The position numbers and the translations under genes were made by a program. 9,368 bases of DNA from CAJQND01 sp051010055 (GTDB taxonomy: Bacteria > Pseudomonadota > Alphaproteobacteria > Rhizobiales > CAJQND01): NCBI GenBank assembly GCA_051010055.1, contig JBPCVY010000242.1, positions 1-9,368 on the forward strand, written 5' to 3'. This document shows, in pieces, positions 1 through 5,243 of this stretch (position 1 is the stretch's first letter; every line of letters begins with the position of its first letter). Under the pieces are notes generated by a model that was given only the letters and a program-made list of their open reading frames with translations, ran no database searches and was not told the DNA's origin.

Positions 1-330
1 GTTCTGGAAACCTCCGACACCGATAGACTGAAAGAACAGCAGGCGTTGAAATATGAGATTTCAGACTATGCTGTCATCGACCTTATCGATTTGCGCAAGG
101 AAAAAGATGGACTTTCGCCTGTGGCAACCGGCATTGTTGAAACTCCGGCCACAAAGATAACCGTGAATTTGTTCAAGGATGACAGCGGCAACTGGATAAC
201 CGTGCGCGCCGAAGGCGATAATGATGAAGCAAAAGCCATCACCGAACGCACCAGGGGCTGGCAGTTCAAGGTGCCCGAGAATAAGGCCAAGGGGCTCTTG
301 AAAACCCTCGCAAACTACGAAAAGCAATAA
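1..330 (+). CDS. C-terminal part of a DUF4340-like protein (5' end outside window)
   Basis: The frame is open from base 1 and ends with TAA at 328-330, so this is the last 109 residues of a longer protein. A TTG at 46 is an internal codon, not a credible start, because the frame continues upstream without a stop and no ribosome binding site precedes it. The visible part alternates short beta-like stretches (ITVNLF, NWITVRAE) with charged loops. It ends in a Trp-containing segment (RGWQFKVPENKAKGLLKTL) typical of the repeat unit of DUF4340 proteins, which often sit next to ABC-transporter genes of the GldG type. That family call rests on remembered pattern similarity and the biochemical function is unknown. 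The upstream neighbour cannot be seen. The stop lies 9 bases from the stop of a possible antisense gene remnant. Confidence 0.6.
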   Translation, partial: VLETSDTDRLKEQQALKYEISDYAVIDLIDLRKEKDGLSPVATGIVETPATKITVNLFKDDSGNWITVRAEGDNDEAKAITERTRGWQFKVPENKAKGLLKTLANYEKQ

Positions 331-339
331 CGCCGCCCC

Positions 340-424
340 TCACCCCAGCAACAGCTTCGCCAGACCTATGAGCGACAGGGCCAACAAAAGCCCGAGACAA
401 AACCGCTTGTAGAAAGCCTCAAAT
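340..424 (-). pseudogene. possible 3' remnant of a TauE/SafE (TSUP) membrane transporter gene
   Basis: Read on the minus strand, this stretch encodes about 28 residues ending in a stop at 340-342. A short amphipathic piece (FEAFYKRF) leads into one hydrophobic helix (CLGLLLALSLIGLAKLLLG). A charged turn followed by a final hydrophobic helix at the extreme C-terminus is how TauE/SafE-type permeases usually end. Above about base 425 the same frame continues, but it turns into low-complexity Ser/Arg/Ala sequence that is clearly the antisense of the plus-strand gene there. Only the tail of a transporter would therefore remain, converging on the DUF4340-like gene. A chance open frame is the main alternative, since 28 residues are little evidence. 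Confidence 0.28.
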
Positions 425-442
425 GATGGCCGGAAAGGCCAT

Positions 443-910
443 GTGCCAGTCAGCACCCCGGCGCTCACTGAAGCTAAGCGCGATCCCAAGTCCAATGAAC
501 TCATCAGGGCGGCAATTGCCGATTTTGAAAGGTCTGTGGATGGAAGCATTCTTGCAATGCGCGAGCGCTTTGCCCAGGCGGAGCCCACTGAATGTGTACA
601 GCGTTCATTAGCGAGCTTACGGGAGGTTTCCGCCATCGTAGATGCCACAGCCCCTGACGAGGCAGCAGCTTTCAAAACCTGGCTCCGAGAGATCAGCCAG
701 AAGGTCGCAGAAGCTGGTGTAGAGGGTTTTTTTCTCGGCTTTGGTGGTGGCCGGGTAAGCGATGCTGAAAAGGCAACGCTTCGAGACATCTCCAAGGCGC
801 TAGGCATGGTATGCCAATCCCGCCCGCACGGAAGTCTGCTGTTGGCAAAAAGCGGACAATCTGAATGTCACTACAAACTCCAAACGCTACGGTTTTCGCA
901 CGTGATTTGA
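443..910 (+). CDS. conserved hypothetical protein, probably a 5'-truncated and 3'-altered remnant
   Basis: The frame begins at GTG 443, with a weak GGAAAGG upstream, and reads 155 residues. Residues about 63-110 carry a pattern I associate with a conserved alphaproteobacterial hypothetical family: an acidic/alanine stretch, a helix (AAAFKTWLREISQKVAEA), then a glycine-rich turn (EGFFLGFGGGRVSDAEKATL) ending in ALG. As I recall it, the family has roughly 50-60 more residues at the N-terminus and normally stops within a few residues of ALG. Here the N-terminal region is absent: a stop at 410-412 closes the frame, and the DNA before 440 looks like another gene's antisense tail. The last 35 residues are encoded by a palindromic intergenic element. 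I infer a decayed gene, though a short functional protein cannot be excluded. Function is unknown. Confidence 0.5.
   Translation: MPVSTPALTEAKRDPKSNELIRAAIADFERSVDGSILAMRERFAQAEPTECVQRSLASLREVSAIVDATAPDEAAAFKTWLREISQKVAEAGVEGFFLGFGGGRVSDAEKATLRDISKALGMVCQSRPHGSLLLAKSGQSECHYKLQTLRFSHVI
833..860. repeat. small imperfect palindromic element, copy 1
   Basis: An imperfect inverted repeat has arms AGTCTGCT (833-840) and AGCGGACA (851-858), which pair at 6 of 8 positions plus a possible G-U, around a 10-base loop. Its core at 842-858 matches a second copy at 1391-1407 at 15 of 17 bases, in the same orientation. It resembles the short dispersed palindromes found between rhizobial genes, which when translated give recurrent MSAL-like peptides. 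This copy supplies the odd C-terminus of the upstream reading frame. Confidence 0.5.
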
Positions 911-934
911 CAAAATTTCTGCGAAAAGTAGTGT
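907..934 (+). promoter_or_regulatory. possible sigma-70 promoter of the SnoaL-like gene
   Basis: A consensus -35 box TTGACA lies at 907-912. A weak -10 candidate, TAGTGT (929-934), follows after 16 bases. It would start transcription about 35-40 bases before the ATG at 977. The -10 matches only three consensus positions, so only the -35 is persuasive. GATATA near 951 is an alternative -10 but has no good -35 at the right distance. Confidence 0.3.
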
Positions 935-976
935 CAGCCTTGATATGGTCGATATAGGCATTTTGGAGCCAAAAAA

Positions 977-1375
977 ATGGTGCCAGACGAGGGTAAAGCG
1001 CGAAGGTTGGTGGAATCACATTGTCGTGCATGGACATCTTTGTCGCCGGAGGCGGTGGCCGAACGATACTCCGCTACGACTAGCTTTGCGATGAACCGGG
1101 GTGAGCCCATGATCACGCGTTCTGAGATTGCACAAATGGCGCGAGGGTTCATGGCAGACTTTCCCGACCTCCAACTGACTTGTGAAAACGTTTTGGTGGC
1201 CGATCACCATATGATTTACGCCTGGAAATTTGAAGGTCATCACAACGAAACCGGAAACTTCGTGAGTTTTAGCGGATGGGAAGAGTGGGATCTTGACGAA
1301 GATCTAAATGTCAAAAAGTCGCTGGGCTGGTATGACGTCGATGATTACAATCGCCAGGTTGGCGGCAGCGAATGA
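977..1375 (+). CDS. SnoaL-like / NTF2-fold domain protein
   Basis: The protein has 132 residues, a normal length for a single NTF2-like (SnoaL-like) domain. This fold forms a cone-shaped pocket used by small cyclases, isomerases and many proteins of unknown role. Visible features are the N-terminal helix with the typical AW motif (VESHCRAWTSLSPEAVAERY, residues 12-31), a central segment with helix and Phe-Pro-Asp (ARGFMADFPDLQLT, 55-68), and the beta strands YAWKFEGHHNETGN (81-94) and FSGWEEWDLDEDLNV (98-112) that close the cone. The start is ATG 977, with GGAG at 965-968 at good spacing. It stands alone, bracketed by two copies of a palindromic element, which suggests that it arrived as a unit. 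Substrate and reaction cannot be predicted, and soluble cytoplasmic location follows from the absence of a signal peptide. Confidence 0.8.
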   Translation: MVPDEGKARRLVESHCRAWTSLSPEAVAERYSATTSFAMNRGEPMITRSEIAQMARGFMADFPDLQLTCENVLVADHHMIYAWKFEGHHNETGNFVSFSGWEEWDLDEDLNVKKSLGWYDVDDYNRQVGGSE

Positions 1376-1381
1376 TCCTAC

Positions 1382-1409
1382 AGACCGCAATTGGCACAAT
1401 GCGGACATT
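1382..1409. repeat. small imperfect palindromic element, copy 2
   Basis: Arms AGACCGCA (1382-1389) and TGCGGACA (1400-1407) pair at 6 of 8 positions around a 10-base loop. The core TTGGCACAATGCGGACA differs from copy 1 at only two of 17 bases, and the left arms still share several positions. It begins seven bases after the SnoaL stop codon, in the same orientation as copy 1, so the two copies bracket that gene. Confidence 0.5.
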
Positions 1410-1706
1410 CGCAATTTCAAGAAATATGTCTGGCCTTCTGTCAGTTTTTCCAGGTACTGGATCGCGGAAAAGATGCTTTGGACTTCTCTCGTAAGTAACT
1501 GCTTCAGAAAGGACACTCTATGATCCTCACGTGTCTGCATTGAATGCGCAGATTGCGATGCGAGCACCTTGAGACAAAAGATTTCTAACGCAAACACTTA
1601 TACCGACCCGCAGCATATAGTTAAAGATTCAGGGTCCGCCTCACACGGTTCTGCCGCTGTTTGCCGGCAATGGAGACAAACGCCTTATGCAGGTGAGATC
1701 ACCCGC

Positions 1707-1729
1707 CCCGCTCCCCCTGCCGGAGCGGG
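1707..1729. repeat. perfect 8-bp GC-rich inverted repeat (hairpin)
   Basis: CCCGCTCC (1707-1714) and GGAGCGGG (1722-1729) are perfect complements separated by a seven-base loop. Neither strand has a T-run after the stem, so it is not a standard intrinsic terminator. It lies in the gene-free region between the SnoaL-like gene and the rpsD terminator, and its role is unknown. Confidence 0.55.
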
Positions 1730-1835
1730 AAGTCTGGCTTCTGACACACAGCGATCTTTCAGTTCTTCCGCGCACTAAGCCTGTTGCGCACTGGCTTGAT
1801 ACGGTTTTCTCGAAATTGCCCCAATAGCAGCCAAA

Positions 1836-1871
1836 CGAAAAACGCGCCGCAGGTGGCCTGCAGCGCGCTTT
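1836..1871 (-). terminator. rho-independent terminator of rpsD
   Basis: On the minus strand, 24 bases after the rpsD stop, a GC-rich stem (GCGCGCTGCAGG paired with CCTGCGGCGCGT, one G-U and an end mismatch, three-base loop) is followed directly by TTTTT. This is a classic intrinsic terminator in the right place and orientation to end the rpsD transcript. Confidence 0.85.
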
Positions 1872-1895
1872 GAAGAATTCTTGGTGTATAGCAGA

Positions 1896-2513
1896 TTAGC
1901 GCGAATAGAACTCGACAACCAGGTTCGGTTCCATCTGCACCGGATAAGGCACATCGGCCAGAACCGGCACGCGCGAAAGGCTAGCACTCATCTTGCCATG
2001 GTCCACTTCCATATATTCCGGCACATCGCGTTCCTGGCTTTCAGTTGCCTCAAGAACCATCGCGATTTGCTTGGCCTTTTCACGCACTTCAATCACATCG
2101 CCTACTTTAAGGCGGTAAGAAGGAATGTTCACCCGGCGGCCATTCACTTTGACATGCCCATGGTTGACAAACTGGCGAGCAGCAAAAACTGTCGGCACAA
2201 ACTTGGCGCGGTAAACAGCAGCATCAAGCCGGCGCTCAAGCAGGCCAATAAGGTTTTCCGAGGTGTCGCCCTTAAGGCGGCCGGCTTCCTTGTATATGGC
2301 CTTGAACTGTTTTTCGGTAATGTTGCCGTAGTAGCCTTTAAGCTTCTGCTTGGCGCGCAGCTGCACACCAAAGTCGGAAAGCTTGCCGCGGCGGCGCTGG
2401 CCATGTTCACCTGGGCCATATTCGCGGCGGTTAACGGGGCTCTTCGGGCGGCCCCAGATGTTTTCGCCCATGCGGCGGTCAATTTTATACTTGGAAGAAA
2501 TGCGCTTTGACAT
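1896..2513 (-). CDS. rpsD: 30S ribosomal protein S4
   Basis: S4 is a primary 16S rRNA binding protein that nucleates 30S assembly near the mRNA entry site and helps maintain decoding accuracy. The 205-residue protein is full length. The N-terminus MSKRISSKYKIDRRMGENIW is the alphaproteobacterial form and lacks the zinc-binding cysteines of some S4 proteins. The S4 RNA-binding domain spans roughly residues 95-160 and includes RLDAAVYRAKFVPTVFAARQ and the HGHVKVNGRRVNIPSYRLKVGD motif. It ends in the conserved EPNLVVEFYSR. I chose ATG 2513 because GGAG sits six bases upstream; a TTG two codons earlier would put the start inside that spacing and give a non-family N-terminus. It appears monocistronic, with its own promoter after murI, a leader of about 145 bases and a strong terminator. 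Confidence 0.98.
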   Translation of the reverse strand: MSKRISSKYKIDRRMGENIWGRPKSPVNRREYGPGEHGQRRRGKLSDFGVQLRAKQKLKGYYGNITEKQFKAIYKEAGRLKGDTSENLIGLLERRLDAAVYRAKFVPTVFAARQFVNHGHVKVNGRRVNIPSYRLKVGDVIEVREKAKQIAMVLEATESQERDVPEYMEVDHGKMSASLSRVPVLADVPYPVQMEPNLVVEFYSR

Positions 2514-2658
2514 CTTCAACTCCAGTCGTTTGCGTTAATGCGGTTTGAAGCGAGCCTTCCTTTTCCGGTTTCCCGGCTGACAGGTGCAGTGAGCGAAGCG
2601 CCGCGCGCTGAACCACAGGAAAGCAATCTGTCCTCACCGCTTTCATGAGCGGTAAGAA
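2514..2658 (-). promoter_or_regulatory. structured 5' leader of rpsD mRNA (candidate regulatory region)
   Basis: Between the predicted transcription start near 2659 and the rpsD start lie about 145 bases containing three small stem-loops on the minus strand. These are a perfect six-pair stem at 2636-2653, an AGCGC/GCGCT stem, and CCGG-GAAA-CCGG at 2565-2576, whose loop is a GNRA tetraloop. S4 represses its own synthesis through mRNA structure in several bacteria, so such a leader is plausible here. I cannot match it to a known S4 leader class. Confidence 0.3.
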
Positions 2659-2665
2659 CGGGCGG

Positions 2666-2694
2666 GATGTACGTGTTCACTGGCTTAAAGTCAA
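2666..2694 (-). promoter_or_regulatory. rpsD promoter, sigma-70 type
   Basis: On the minus strand, TTGACT (2694-2689) is followed after exactly 17 bases by TACATC (2671-2666). The -35 fits the strong TTGAC-type of alphaproteobacterial housekeeping promoters. The -10 is weaker, which is common in this group. The -35 begins five bases beyond the murI stop, so rpsD can be expressed independently of murI. Confidence 0.6.
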
Positions 2695-2698
2695 CCTT

Positions 2699-3502
2699 TT
2701 ACGCACTATAAATGCTGAGAATCTCGGTCTCCGCGAACCCTTCCCGTTCCAGCACATGAATATGGCTGTCATCAGCGTTGGTGAGAAAGGCAAAACCGGG
2801 CGATGGTTCATCAAATAACGGCAAATCCAGCTCATCCAGAATGTGCGCGACCCGGCGGGCAATAGCCTCAGATGGGTCAACCAGCTGAACGGGCCATGGG
2901 GCAGCTTTACCGATTTCATCGGCAATCAGCGGATAGTGTGTGCAGCCCAGAACAAGCACATCGGTTTTCTTGCCATCGCGCTCAACGAAGGCCGGTGCAA
3001 TTTCAGAGCTTATCTCTGAGCTGCATGGCTCCTCACCCCGCAAAACCGCCTCAGCAATTGCGGCAAGGCGCCCGCACCCGTGCAGCACCACATCCCGGTG
3101 ATGGGCATATGTCTGTATCAATGCGCGGGTATAATCTCTTTCAACGGTGCCAGGGGTTGCCAGAACGCCGATTATGCCGCTGTCTGACAGGGCTGCAGCC
3201 GGTTTTATGGCCGGCACCGTTCCCACAAATGGGAAGTGAAACCGCCGCCGCAGCGCCTCCAGGGCCAAAGTGCTGGCGGTATTGCAGGCAATCACCACCA
3301 CGTCCGGACGCACCTTGCGTTTCATGGCCTCCATCACCAATGAAACCCGCGCAACCAGCTCGTCATCATCCAGATTTCCGTAGGGAAAGGCCGCATTGTC
3401 GGCGGCATAGGTGATGTCTGCTCCCGCCAGCGCCCGGCGCACCGCACGCGCAATCGACAACCCTCCCAGCCCCGAATCAAAAATGAGGATTTGCGGTTTC
3501 AT
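2699..3502 (-). CDS. murI: glutamate racemase
   Basis: MurI interconverts L- and D-glutamate in the cytoplasm, supplying D-Glu for the peptidoglycan stem peptide. It is a cofactor-independent two-base enzyme using a pair of cysteines. Both are visible: Cys73 in IACNTAS and Cys187 in LGCTHYPL, with His189 beside the second. The N-terminal substrate loop FDSGLGGLS has the conserved Asp9-Ser10, and the YAADNAAFPYG segment (residues 32-42) is also typical. At 267 residues it matches the family's usual length. I chose ATG 3502, giving MKPQILIFDSG, rather than a TTG ten codons upstream, because alphaproteobacterial homologues begin this way; the Shine-Dalgarno (GAAG) is modest. It lies 59 bases downstream of the stress protein gene on the same strand and could share its transcript. 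Confidence 0.96.
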   Translation of the reverse strand: MKPQILIFDSGLGGLSIARAVRRALAGADITYAADNAAFPYGNLDDDELVARVSLVMEAMKRKVRPDVVVIACNTASTLALEALRRRFHFPFVGTVPAIKPAAALSDSGIIGVLATPGTVERDYTRALIQTYAHHRDVVLHGCGRLAAIAEAVLRGEEPCSSEISSEIAPAFVERDGKKTDVLVLGCTHYPLIADEIGKAAPWPVQLVDPSEAIARRVAHILDELDLPLFDEPSPGFAFLTNADDSHIHVLEREGFAETEILSIYSA

Positions 3503-3561
3503 GTTTTCTTCAATAGCCTTCCGGCAGGGCAATTAAAAGACCATTGGTTGGTGGTGCTGAA

Positions 3562-4002
3562 TTAGCTGGTCATGATTTCGCTGCGCACCACTAAAACTGA
3601 ACACTTGGAATGACTGACAATGCGTGCAGCATTGGAGCCGAGCAGAAAATCGGCAAAACCCTTCCGGTGTGCGCAGATGACAATAAGATCGGCCCCTTCT
3701 TCTTCTGCCGCCGTCAGCGTCTCGCGGTAAATCTCACCATCGACGATGGAATAGCTGGTTTTGATGCCCTTGAAGCGTTCATGTTCCGAATAGGCTTTCA
3801 TAACTTCATCTGTTGTATCGCGGGTTTTTTCAAACACGGTTGCCGGCACTTCGGCAACAACATAAGCAGGGGCGGCCGGTATCACATGCAAAAGGTGCAA
3901 ATCTGCCTTGTAGAGCCCGGCAAGCTCTGCAGCCGCGGTGAGCGCCACAACCGGCTGGCGGGCATCTTCAATGTCAATTGCAACCAGAATTTTCTTGTAC
4001 AT
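3562..4002 (-). CDS. universal stress protein family (UspA-like)
   Basis: This single-domain Usp protein has 146 residues, the normal length. These cytoplasmic proteins form dimers, many bind ATP, and they aid survival under starvation, oxygen limitation or other stress. The Rossmann-like fold is marked by MYKKILVAIDIED (Asp10 at the nucleotide site), strand LHLLHVIP (36-42), strand ADLIVICAHRKG (104-115) and the end segment FADFLLGSNAARIVSHSKCSVLVV (116-139). The ATP-loop pattern G-2x-G-9x-G(S/T) is partly altered: Ala111 stands where the first Gly is usual, so ATP binding is likely but not certain. ATG 4002 has a strong GGAGG eight bases upstream, which decides against a start eleven codons earlier. 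An FNR/FixK-type site upstream suggests oxygen control. Confidence 0.93.
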   Translation of the reverse strand: MYKKILVAIDIEDARQPVVALTAAAELAGLYKADLHLLHVIPAAPAYVVAEVPATVFEKTRDTTDEVMKAYSEHERFKGIKTSYSIVDGEIYRETLTAAEEEGADLIVICAHRKGFADFLLGSNAARIVSHSKCSVLVVRSEIMTS

Positions 4003-4033
4003 GAGGTCCCCTCCCGGAAAAGCTCTTTGGGTC

Positions 4034-4076
4034 ACTATCAGATAGCATAGCTTGCCCGTTCATTGAGATGGATCAA
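4034..4076 (-). promoter_or_regulatory. FNR/FixK-type box with -10 element of the stress protein gene
   Basis: TTGAG-ATGG-ATCAA at 4063-4076 (plus-strand reading) matches the Crp/Fnr-family anaerobox TTGAT-N4-ATCAA at nine of ten defined bases. On the minus strand a -10-like GATAGT (4039-4034) would place the start near 4028. That puts the box centre at about -41.5, the spacing of a class II activator site. The box lies in the divergent region between the stress protein and the MGMT-like gene, so the latter could also be affected. Confidence 0.5.
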
Positions 4077-4148
4077 GCCCTTTGCGCTTATTTGATGCCT
4101 GCAGAAAGATAATCTATGATCCGCCCGTTACACCGGGAGGCACAGGCA

Positions 4149-4556
4149 ATGAAAAAGTCCTGGCAGGAAAAACTGAACGCTTCGGTCACTTATGAGGTGA
4201 AACCGGCGCCCAAGCAGTTTGCCGATATTGCTGAAGGTGAGCTCATGTTGCTCCCCAGCGCCCAGCTGATTGATGAATATGTGCGAGCTATCCCGCAAGG
4301 CCAGTCGCGCAATCTCACAAATTTGCGCAACGATTTGGCAAAAGAAACAGGCGCCGACAAGGCCTGCCCGGTTGTCTCAGGCATATTCTTGCGGGTGGTG
4401 GCGGAAGCTGCCATGGAAGCCCATGACGAAGGAACACCGCTTGCAAACATCTCACCTGTCTGGCGCATTCTTGATGAAAAGACGACAGCGTTCAAACGGC
4501 TTTCAAGCCCGCACGCAGATCTCATCTTGCATATGAGACAGGAGGAGGAGTTGTAG
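4149..4556 (+). CDS. MGMT-family-like small protein without the acceptor cysteine
   Basis: This soluble protein has 135 residues. It begins MKKSWQEKLN and carries a region (LPSAQLIDEYVRAIPQGQSRNLTNLRNDLAKETGAD, 35-70) that resembles the winged-helix DNA-binding domain of O6-alkylguanine-DNA alkyltransferase (MGMT) and alkyltransferase-like proteins, followed by CPVVSGIFLRVVAEAA and PVWRIL. In true MGMT the last motif is PCHRV, whose Cys accepts the alkyl group. Here that position is Val and the next is Trp, so alkyl transfer is not expected. Similar conserved proteins in Proteobacteria carry P-x-W-R-x-L at this place. A DNA-binding or damage-sensing role is inference. ATG 4149 has GGGAGG at 4135-4140 with good spacing; an ATG at 4116 has no ribosome binding site. 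It converges on the isochorismatase-family gene with 11 bases between stops. Confidence 0.72.
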   Translation: MKKSWQEKLNASVTYEVKPAPKQFADIAEGELMLLPSAQLIDEYVRAIPQGQSRNLTNLRNDLAKETGADKACPVVSGIFLRVVAEAAMEAHDEGTPLANISPVWRILDEKTTAFKRLSSPHADLILHMRQEEEL

Positions 4557-4561
4557 GGTTT

Positions 4562-4590
4562 TTGATGCTAGTTTTCCGGAATAGCATCAA
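4562..4590. terminator. perfect 9-bp inverted repeat between convergent genes (possible bidirectional terminator)
   Basis: TTGATGCTA (4562-4570) and TAGCATCAA (4582-4590) are perfect complements around an 11-base loop. The stem spans the junction where the MGMT-like gene and the hydrolase gene converge and includes the hydrolase stop codon. T-runs after the stem are absent on both strands, so it is at best a weak or factor-assisted terminator or a 3'-end stabiliser for both mRNAs. Confidence 0.35.
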
Positions 4591-5170
4591 CATCCGGTGC
4601 AATAATTGCAAAGCGGTCGCCAAGGGCGGCAAGGCTTGCAACATGCAACTCTTCCGCTTTCATTACGCCGCCTCCTGGGCGTGGTAAATCACGGGTAGCG
4701 GTCGCAGTATCGACAATCGTCATCCGGAAACCAAGATCAAGCGCAGCACGCGCAGTGGAACTGATGCACATATGTGTCTGAAACCCAGCCATAATGATTT
4801 CCTTGCGCCCGATGTCTTGCAAAACTTCATGAAGTTCGGTTTTTGCAAACCCGTTAGGCAGCGGTTTTTTGACAATAGGCTCGCCATCTTCCGCTGCGGC
4901 TTGAGACGCGATTTGTCCCCCGTGCCCGTCCAAGTCGAACGCACCACCCGCTTGCCCCTGATGCACAACATGAACGATCGGCGTACCGGTCGCCCTCGCC
5001 TTCGCCAACAATGCCGAACACTGGTCCAACGCCGGCCCAATTCCGGTGAGTGGCAGAAACCCATCTACATACTCGTTCTGGCAGTCGATCATAACAACTG
5101 CCGCATTTGAAAGTTTGCCTGGGCTCATATCTGCACCCACCATTGCCAATAGAGATTTGGCTTCACTCAT
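4568..5170 (-). CDS. isochorismatase-family cysteine hydrolase
   Basis: At 200 residues this is typical for the isochorismatase/nicotinamidase-like superfamily, cytosolic hydrolases that use an Asp-Lys-Cys triad on amides, carbamoyl groups or vinyl ethers. Asp29 is in VMIDCQNEY, the lysine is in IVKKPLPNGF (Lys101 or 102), and Cys135 is in GFQTHMCISSTARAAL. That last motif also contains the non-prolyl cis-peptide region before the nucleophile. The protein ends with helices bearing the common ELHVASLAALGDRFA pattern. ATG 5170 is preceded by AGGAGC at suitable spacing. The true substrate cannot be told from sequence, since members include nicotinamidases, N-carbamoyl hydrolases and biuret-type hydrolases. 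It is divergent from the MFS gene with 73 bases between starts; co-regulation is possible but no shared operator is evident. Confidence 0.92.
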   Translation of the reverse strand: MSEAKSLLAMVGADMSPGKLSNAAVVMIDCQNEYVDGFLPLTGIGPALDQCSALLAKARATGTPIVHVVHQGQAGGAFDLDGHGGQIASQAAAEDGEPIVKKPLPNGFAKTELHEVLQDIGRKEIIMAGFQTHMCISSTARAALDLGFRMTIVDTATATRDLPRPGGGVMKAEELHVASLAALGDRFAIIAPDVDAIPEN

Positions 5171-5243
5171 GTTTTGCTCCTGCTTCTACTTTTCCGCACC
5201 AACTATAAGAGCTCCCGCATACTCTTGGCGATGCGTTTAGTGC

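Larger units (their letters stand above)
1376..1895. other. about 520 bases without a convincing gene
   Basis: This gap holds palindromic element copy 2 right after the SnoaL stop, a strong GC-rich hairpin near 1707-1729, and the rpsD terminator near 1836-1871. Short open frames on both strands here have no ribosome binding site and no recognisable protein pattern. I see no tRNA cloverleaf. The stretch 1410-1700 shows nothing I can name and may be decayed DNA. Confidence 0.6.

Noticed and set aside
340..807. 155-residue minus-strand frame spanning the hypothetical gene
   Set aside because: Most of it is Ser/Arg/Ala-rich antisense of the plus-strand frame with the conserved glycine motif. Only its last 28 residues look protein-like and are listed separately as a possible remnant.
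693..1037. 114-residue minus-strand frame over the palindromic element
   Set aside because: Its start lies inside the SnoaL gene antisense, there is no ribosome binding site, and the sequence is the complement of recognised features.
1376..1835. tRNA or small protein gene in the long gap
   Set aside because: I saw no cloverleaf arms or CCA-type end, and the short frames lack ribosome binding sites and recognisable sequence.
1881..2510. 209-residue plus-strand frame opposite rpsD
   Set aside because: It is the exact antisense of a highly conserved ribosomal protein gene and shows no family pattern of its own.
2514..2519. TTG start two codons upstream for rpsD
   Set aside because: It lies inside the spacer between the GGAG and the ATG, and S4 homologues begin MSKR.
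2872..3414. 180-residue plus-strand frame opposite murI
   Set aside because: Antisense of an enzyme gene with intact catalytic motifs; low-complexity Pro/Arg/Ser composition.
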